From assembly GCA_016284575.1 (NCBI GenBank), contig JAEEPD010000189.1, forward strand, positions 1 through 6,289: a stretch of 6,289 nucleotides of DNA, read 5' to 3'. Each line of letters begins with the position of its first letter. The first letter of the stretch is position 1. Made by a program: the position numbers and the translations under genes. The notes beneath the pieces are model-generated. The model searched no databases, was not told the DNA's origin, and saw only the letters and a list, made by a program, of their open reading frames with translations. Below, in pieces: positions 1 through 3,880 of the stretch. Origin of the DNA: Bacillota bacterium (GTDB lineage Bacteria; Bacillota; Clostridia; Peptostreptococcales; Anaerovoracaceae).

Positions 1-542
1 ACGTGACCGCCCTCTCCCGGATGCCGGAGATCCACAGGGTCTTCCAGTATCACGGCGCGGAGCACAAGACCATACACTGCTTCGAAAACGGCCTGGAGCT
101 GACCCCGGAGAACGCCCAGAGCTTCTACACTCTGCATCCCCGCTGCGGCACCAGCTTCATGATGTTCGTTATGGTGATAGCTCTGCTGGTGTTCAGCCTG
201 CTGGGCTGGCCGAACCTGATGCTCAGGATCATTTCAAGACTTGCTCTGCTGCCCCTTATCGCGGGCCTGTCCTTTGAGGTGCTGCAGTTTACCGGCCGCC
301 ACAACAACGCCTGCGTCAAGGCTTTGAGCATGCCTGGAATAATGCTGCAAAAGCTTACTACGGCGGAGCCCACTCTAAGGCAGCTGGAGGTTGCCATCGC
401 CGCCATGAAGGCGGTGCTGCCCAGCCAGGAGGATCCGGAGCTGCCGGTGGAATACTGGGTGGGTACCATCACCCCAGAAGGCGAGTTCATCAAATCTGAA
501 GAGGAGACCCTCGCCTATATCGAAAGGAAAAAGAAGTCCTGA
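1..542 (+). CDS. DUF1385 (YqhQ-like) membrane protein, C-terminal part, cut by left edge
   Basis: This is the C-terminal 179 residues of a DUF1385/YqhQ-family protein; the true start lies left of the window, and the GTG at position 3 is simply the first complete codon. Numbering from that codon, the family hallmark YHGAEHKTI is at 16-24, with His17, Glu20 and His21 as possible metal ligands, followed by a conserved HPRCGTSF at 45-52. Two hydrophobic segments at about 53-69 and 72-96 look like membrane helices. The tail carries the usual PGIMLQKLTT (about 111-120) and a QLEVAI helix. Family members run to roughly 300 residues, so more than a third is missing. The family was once described as a predicted metal-dependent enzyme, but I know of no established biochemical function. 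The stop overlaps the next start by one base (TGATG), suggesting translational coupling with prmC. Confidence 0.88.
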   Translation, partial: VTALSRMPEIHRVFQYHGAEHKTIHCFENGLELTPENAQSFYTLHPRCGTSFMMFVMVIALLVFSLLGWPNLMLRIISRLALLPLIAGLSFEVLQFTGRHNNACVKALSMPGIMLQKLTTAEPTLRQLEVAIAAMKAVLPSQEDPELPVEYWVGTITPEGEFIKSEEETLAYIERKKKS

Positions 543-1381
543 TGACTGTTAGGGAGTGCTTCCGGAAAACTGAGGAGATGCTAAGGGACGGTGCAGGGGA
601 TGCTCTGCACGAGGCTGGCTATATAATGACGGAGCTCTCCGAAAAGGACCGCAGCTGGCTCTTCGCCCATGGGACAGATCCCGTGGACGATGAAATGGCC
701 GAAAAGGCTTTTGATGCCGCAAGGCGCAGGCTTTTGGGCGAGCCCCTGCAGTATATCTTCAGGAGGGCGGACTTCTTCGGATACAGCATTTATGTGGATG
801 AAAGGGTGCTCATACCCCGGCAGGACACGGAGATCATGGCCAAGGAGGCCGAAGCCTTTGCGGAGGAAAGGAAGGCCCGGGGCCTTAACACCCGCGCTCT
901 TGACCTCTGCACAGGTTCAGGCGCCCTTGCTCTGGCTCTGACCCGCAGCTGCAGCAGCGTGACTGCCTCTGACATCTCGCCGGATGCTCTGGCCGTGGCT
1001 GATATAAACCTGAAGAACAATGGCGCCTGCTGTGAGCTGGTCCAATCAGACCTTTTCGATGCCCTGGAGGGCAGAGTCTTTGACCTTATAGTCAGCAATC
1101 CGCCCTACATTCCCGCAGGGGAGATCGAGGGGCTGGGGCCGGAGGTGAAGGATCATGAGCCGAGGCTTGCCCTTGATGGCGGCGCCGACGGCATGGATCT
1201 TGTAAGGCGCATAATATCAGTCCTCGGAGACCATCTGGCCCCGGAGGGCCTGGCGATCCTTGAGATAGGAAACGGCCAGGCAGAGGAGGTCTGCCGGATG
1301 GCGGAGGCAGAGGGCTTTTCGGCCAGGACCATGAGCGATTTCAGCGGCGAACAGCGCTTCGTTAAGATTTACAGGGACTAG
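542..1381 (+). CDS. prmC: Peptide chain release factor N5-glutamine methyltransferase PrmC
   Basis: PrmC transfers a methyl group from S-adenosylmethionine to the glutamine of the GGQ motif in release factors RF1 and RF2, which supports efficient translation termination; it acts in the cytoplasm. The 279-residue length is typical. An N-terminal helical substrate-recognition region (about 1-75) ends in GEPLQYI at 66-72. PRQDTE at 92-97 corresponds to the family's usual PRPETE. The Rossmann methyltransferase fold follows: DLCTGSGAL (121-129) is the cofactor-binding glycine loop, Asp144 in TASDIS probably holds the ribose, and Asp170 lies in QSDLF. The catalytic NPPYI is at 186-190, then EPRLALDGG, and the sequence ends in the expected RFVKIYRD. 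The ATG overlaps the upstream stop, and AAAGGA 13 bases before it is a loose Shine-Dalgarno match, so coupling to the upstream gene is likely. No terminator is evident after it, and prfA, often its neighbour, is not adjacent downstream. Confidence 0.95.
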   Translation: MTVRECFRKTEEMLRDGAGDALHEAGYIMTELSEKDRSWLFAHGTDPVDDEMAEKAFDAARRRLLGEPLQYIFRRADFFGYSIYVDERVLIPRQDTEIMAKEAEAFAEERKARGLNTRALDLCTGSGALALALTRSCSSVTASDISPDALAVADINLKNNGACCELVQSDLFDALEGRVFDLIVSNPPYIPAGEIEGLGPEVKDHEPRLALDGGADGMDLVRRIISVLGDHLAPEGLAILEIGNGQAEEVCRMAEAEGFSARTMSDFSGEQRFVKIYRD

Positions 1382-1450
1382 ATCAATCTGGAAGCAGGTA
1401 CTGCGAAAGACCAGCCAGAGTGATAAGCCCGGCAGCTGCAAAAATAATAC

Positions 1451-1482
1451 TTGCATTGCATGTTCCGCTGTGCTAATATAAT
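1451..1482 (+). promoter_or_regulatory. Probable sigma-A type promoter for rpmE
   Basis: The sequence TTGCATTGCAT gives two overlapping -35 candidates, and TGCTAATATAAT gives two overlapping -10 candidates. The best pairing is TTGCAT (1451-1456), a 17-base spacer, then TAATAT (1474-1479) preceded by TGC, an extended -10. The other -10 is a perfect TATAAT (1477-1482), spaced 15 bases from TTGCAT at 1456-1461. Either predicts transcription starting near 1486-1490 and a leader of about 85 nt before the rpmE ATG. It lies in the 191-bp spacer between prmC and rpmE. The rest of that spacer (1382-1450) shows only a weak split stem (CTGG/CCAG around GCAG/CTGC, 1388-1414) without a T-tract, so it is not a convincing terminator. 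Confidence 0.6.
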
Positions 1483-1572
1483 TGGGCTTGACGTGAATAG
1501 CAGGCCTCGGCATAGGGCGCGACGGAAACTCTATTTTTCAGCCAGGTAATTAAGATCAGGAGGATTACAGAA

Positions 1573-1773
1573 ATGAAAGAGGGAATTCACCCCGGGTATA
1601 TGGACTGCAAAGTTACCTGCGCATGTGGCAATACCTTTATGACAAAGTCCAACAAGCCGGAGATCCGTCTGGACGTTTGCTCTAACTGCCATCCCTTCTT
1701 CACCGGTCAGCAGAAGTTCGTAAACCGCGGCGGCCGTGTTGAGAAGTTCAAGCAGAAGTACAACATCGACTAA
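1573..1773 (+). CDS. rpmE: Large-subunit ribosomal protein L31 (bL31), zinc-binding form
   Basis: The product is the 66-residue ribosomal protein bL31, which binds the 50S subunit near the central protuberance and helps bridge the subunits. It opens with the family signature MKEGIHPGY. Four cysteines, Cys16 and Cys18 (CAC) and Cys36 and Cys39 (CSNC), form the zinc ribbon, so this is the C+ (zinc-containing) type and not the zinc-free paralogue made under zinc starvation. The conserved HPFFTGQQKF follows, and the tail EKFKQKYNI is basic as usual. A strong AGGAGG at 1558-1563 sits 9 bases before the ATG, which settles the start. Translation ends at tandem TAATAA stops. With its own promoter upstream and an intrinsic terminator just downstream, it looks mainly like a single-gene unit, which suits high-level ribosomal protein expression. 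Confidence 0.97.
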   Translation: MKEGIHPGYMDCKVTCACGNTFMTKSNKPEIRLDVCSNCHPFFTGQQKFVNRGGRVEKFKQKYNID

Positions 1774-1796
1774 TAACAGCAAATCATGCAAATCAG

Positions 1797-1823
1797 ACCC
1801 GGCTTTTTTAAGGCCGGGTTTTT
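1797..1823 (+). terminator. Intrinsic terminator after rpmE
   Basis: The stem ACCCGGC (1797-1803) pairs perfectly with GCCGGGT (1813-1819) and can be extended inward by U-G and two U-A pairs to a three-base loop. A run of five T (1819-1823) follows. It begins 24 bases after the rpmE stop. AAGGC (1810-1814) can instead pair with GCCTT (1824-1828), a small competing hairpin that would break the terminator stem. Confidence 0.9.
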
Positions 1824-1838
1824 GCCTTACAGGATAAT

Positions 1839-3128
1839 ATGAGCGATCTGAGACTGGTGGGCGCCCCCGCAAGGAAGCTGCCCCATCAATTGTACAGAAT
1901 TAAATACGCGGAGATCACCGACACCCGCCTTATGGGTGTTCTTGGCATGCACATATGCTGGGAGGCGGTGCAGGGTCCTGAGCTGGAGCGCTATCTGGAG
2001 GAAAAGGACTGCAGCATTCAGGACTTCATCGCTCTCTATCACCAGATCTTCTACTACGAGGTGGAAGAGAGCGGTCTTGAGACCGTCACCGAGATCTGGG
2101 GAGACGACGAGGCCACCCTTACGGATGTGAAGAACCGCTTTTTCGGAGGCCTTGGCTGCAGCCAGATGCTGATGCTTACGGAAAACGAGGCGCTCTGGAT
2201 GATAAAGCGCTTTGTGGAGGATACCCGCGGCAAGCATGGCAGCACGGAGATAGTCAATGCGGACGACGAGATACTGGAAAGCTCCGTTCTTAAGGACGGG
2301 ATGCCCCAAAGCCTTGAGGATCTTTATGAGGACCTTAAGGACAGGGAGCTTCTTGGGGAGCTGGAGCGTCACAGGCTGATGACCAAGATCTGCGCACCCA
2401 TAAGAAACGAATGCGCTGCCATCAATTATTATCTTATGCGAAGCTTTGGCCACGACCGGGAGGGCGCGGGCTTTGTTTCCGCACCCCTTGCAAGCCCCAG
2501 GTACCTTAAGCCGGTGGAGCTTTCGGGAAGGGCAGTCCTTCGGAAGAACAGCATACAGCTGCGCCACGAGGCGGACGGAGGGGAGAGCTACCTCTGCGAG
2601 TCCCTTCTTGAATGCAGCGACGGCTTTTACGTGGCATTTTCAGAGCTTGAGCTGGCTGATAAAAGGGTCACCGCATCGAAGCTGAACGCAAGCTTTAAGA
2701 TCAGCGACCTTGAAGCCGCAAGAAAGCTGAGAAGGCCCGAGTATATAGCCTTTTTCGAGCTGGTGGGCCTTGGAGAGGAGAACCCGGAGGACATGATGGC
2801 TGAGGTGCTGCCAAAGGCCAGCCGCAAGTTCTTCGAGACCGGAGTCCTCTACATGGATTACAACAGCGACAACGATCATGTGGAAAAGCCCGTCTACAAT
2901 CTGGCGGACGACGTCATGGCCAGCTACTTCCTTACGGATACGGACCAGCTGGTGGTGGCATCCAGCGAGCCGGGCCACATGATGAGCACGGAGCTGCTGC
3001 TCAGGATGAGCAGCCTGGGAAAGCATCTGGAGGCCAGAGGGCGCTACAACTTTGCCCACCCGCTGCTTGGAGATTTCATAGACAGCGGCTACGACGATTT
3101 TTACGAATATCTTAAGAATATAATGTAA
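1839..3128 (+). CDS. Hypothetical protein of 429 residues, soluble and acidic, not recognised
   Basis: I do not recognise this protein. It has no signal peptide, no hydrophobic stretch long enough for a membrane helix and no Walker, zinc-ribbon, helix-turn-helix or obvious nuclease motif, so a cytoplasmic protein is the natural reading. Asp and Glu are abundant throughout. Residues 1-130 look like mixed helix and strand, with aromatic patches at 67-73 (YHQIFYY) and 100-105. A very charged helical stretch covers about 155-185, and 190-215 holds NYYLMRSFGHDRE. The C-terminal half alternates strands and helices and ends in a Tyr/Asp-rich tail (418-426). The ATG is preceded by AGGA at only 4 bases, a poor ribosome site. 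Codon use resembles its neighbours, which supports a resident coding gene; a long antisense frame across it looks like a shadow. It follows the rpmE terminator by 16 bases and precedes the ABC transporter, with nothing in the sequence linking it functionally to either. Confidence 0.85.
   Translation: MSDLRLVGAPARKLPHQLYRIKYAEITDTRLMGVLGMHICWEAVQGPELERYLEEKDCSIQDFIALYHQIFYYEVEESGLETVTEIWGDDEATLTDVKNRFFGGLGCSQMLMLTENEALWMIKRFVEDTRGKHGSTEIVNADDEILESSVLKDGMPQSLEDLYEDLKDRELLGELERHRLMTKICAPIRNECAAINYYLMRSFGHDREGAGFVSAPLASPRYLKPVELSGRAVLRKNSIQLRHEADGGESYLCESLLECSDGFYVAFSELELADKRVTASKLNASFKISDLEAARKLRRPEYIAFFELVGLGEENPEDMMAEVLPKASRKFFETGVLYMDYNSDNDHVEKPVYNLADDVMASYFLTDTDQLVVASSEPGHMMSTELLLRMSSLGKHLEARGRYNFAHPLLGDFIDSGYDDFYEYLKNIM
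3119..3124 (+). promoter_or_regulatory. Possible -10 element of a promoter for the ABC transporter genes
   Basis: A perfect TATAAT spans the last codons of the 429-residue gene (AAT ATA ATG TAA). No good -35 is present: the T-run at 3098-3102 gives only a weak match at 15-17 bases. If used, transcription would begin near 3131 and give a leader of about 44 nt before the ATPase start. The match could be chance, since these are ordinary codons, although TATAAT is uncommon in such GC-rich sequence. Confidence 0.35.
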
Positions 3129-3134
3129 AGCGGA

Positions 3135-3152
3135 GCGGGCCGGAAAGCCCGC
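3135..3152 (+). other. GC-rich hairpin in front of the ABC ATPase gene
   Basis: GCGGGC (3135-3140) pairs perfectly with GCCCGC (3147-3152) around a six-base loop, CGGAAA. It sits 7 bases after the upstream stop codon and 22 bases before the ATPase ATG. There is no T-tract, so it is unlikely to be an efficient intrinsic terminator. It could stabilise or separate the downstream message, or lie at the 5' end of a transcript made from the TATAAT just upstream. Confidence 0.5.
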
Positions 3153-3174
3153 CTGCCGTTACCATAAAGGCCCC

Positions 3175-3876
3175 ATGAGCTACGTGGAATTTGAGGATGT
3201 AAGCAAGATATACAAAGCAGGAGATGTGGAGATCCGCGCTGTGGACCACATCAGCTTTGTCATTGAAAAGGGCGAATTCTGCGTTATCGTAGGCCCCTCC
3301 GGCGCCGGCAAGACCACGGTCCTGAACATACTCGGGGGCATGGATTCCTGCAGCGAGGGCCGGATAACCGTGGACGGCGCCATCGTCAGCGGTTACAATT
3401 CCAGGCAGCTTACCACCTACCGCCGCCACGACATAGGCTTCGTGTTCCAGTTCTACAATCTGGTGGGCAATCTGACAGCCCTTGAGAACGTGGAGCTTGC
3501 ATCCCAGATCTGCAAGGATCCTCTGGATGCGGAGACGGTGCTTAAGGAGGTGGGCCTGGAGCACAGGATGAACAATTTCCCTGCCCAGCTTTCAGGCGGC
3601 GAGCAGCAGAGGGTGTCCATCGCCAGGGCTCTTGCCAAGAACCCCAAGATCCTGCTCTGCGATGAACCCACTGGCGCGCTGGACTACATCACAGGCAAGC
3701 AGATCCTGAAGCTCCTTCAGGACACCTGCAGGGAGAAGGGGGTCACCGTGGTGGTCATCACCCACAACAGCGCCATCACCCCCATGGCGGACCGCGTCAT
3801 TAGGATAAAAAACGGCAGGGCGGATGAGATGAGCCTCAATCCGCAGCCCACGCCTGTGGAAGAGATAGAGTGGTAG
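3175..3876 (+). CDS. ABC transporter ATP-binding protein, MacB/LolD/FtsE type
   Basis: This is the cytoplasmic ATPase subunit of an ABC transporter whose membrane partner is the next gene. At 233 residues it is a single nucleotide-binding domain with a complete motif set: Walker A GPSGAGKTT at 40-48, Q-loop Gln92 in GFVFQFYNL, signature LSGGEQQ at 139-145, Walker B ILLCDEP at 159-165 with catalytic Glu164, D-loop GALD at 167-170 and switch His197 in VITHN. GFVFQFYNL and DEPTGALD are typical of the MacB/LolD/FtsE group that works with FtsX-fold permeases. The start has AAAGG only 4 bases upstream, a weak ribosome site, but the protein begins correctly for the family (YVEFEDVSKIY). After the ABC domain there is only a short acidic tail (about 220-233). 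The permease ATG lies 4 bases after the stop, implying one operon. The substrate cannot be read from this subunit. Confidence 0.95.
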   Translation: MSYVEFEDVSKIYKAGDVEIRAVDHISFVIEKGEFCVIVGPSGAGKTTVLNILGGMDSCSEGRITVDGAIVSGYNSRQLTTYRRHDIGFVFQFYNLVGNLTALENVELASQICKDPLDAETVLKEVGLEHRMNNFPAQLSGGEQQRVSIARALAKNPKILLCDEPTGALDYITGKQILKLLQDTCREKGVTVVVITHNSAITPMADRVIRIKNGRADEMSLNPQPTPVEEIEW

Positions 3877-3880
3877 TGCC

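Noticed and set aside
1388..1414. Terminator after prmC
   Set aside because: The stem is split into two 4-bp parts with an internal loop and there is no T-tract.
1460..1549. Small 29-codon frame between prmC and rpmE
   Set aside because: It has no ribosome site, its start falls inside the probable promoter, and its product looks like nothing known.
1484..1572. Ribosomal protein L31 leader RNA that autoregulates rpmE
   Set aside because: Such leaders exist in Firmicutes, but I find only weak pairings here (GGGCTT/AGGCCT, GCCT/AGGGC), and the first overlaps the likely start of transcription. A covariance-model search for the L31 leaders would decide it.
1827..2567. Long antisense frame (246 codons) on the - strand
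   Set aside because: It lies wholly opposite the 429-residue gene, has no plausible ribosome site or family resemblance, and GC-rich genes often throw such shadows.
3135..3152. Intrinsic terminator after the 429-residue gene
   Set aside because: The stem is good but the following bases (CTGCCGTT) are not a T-tract, so it is listed only as a hairpin.
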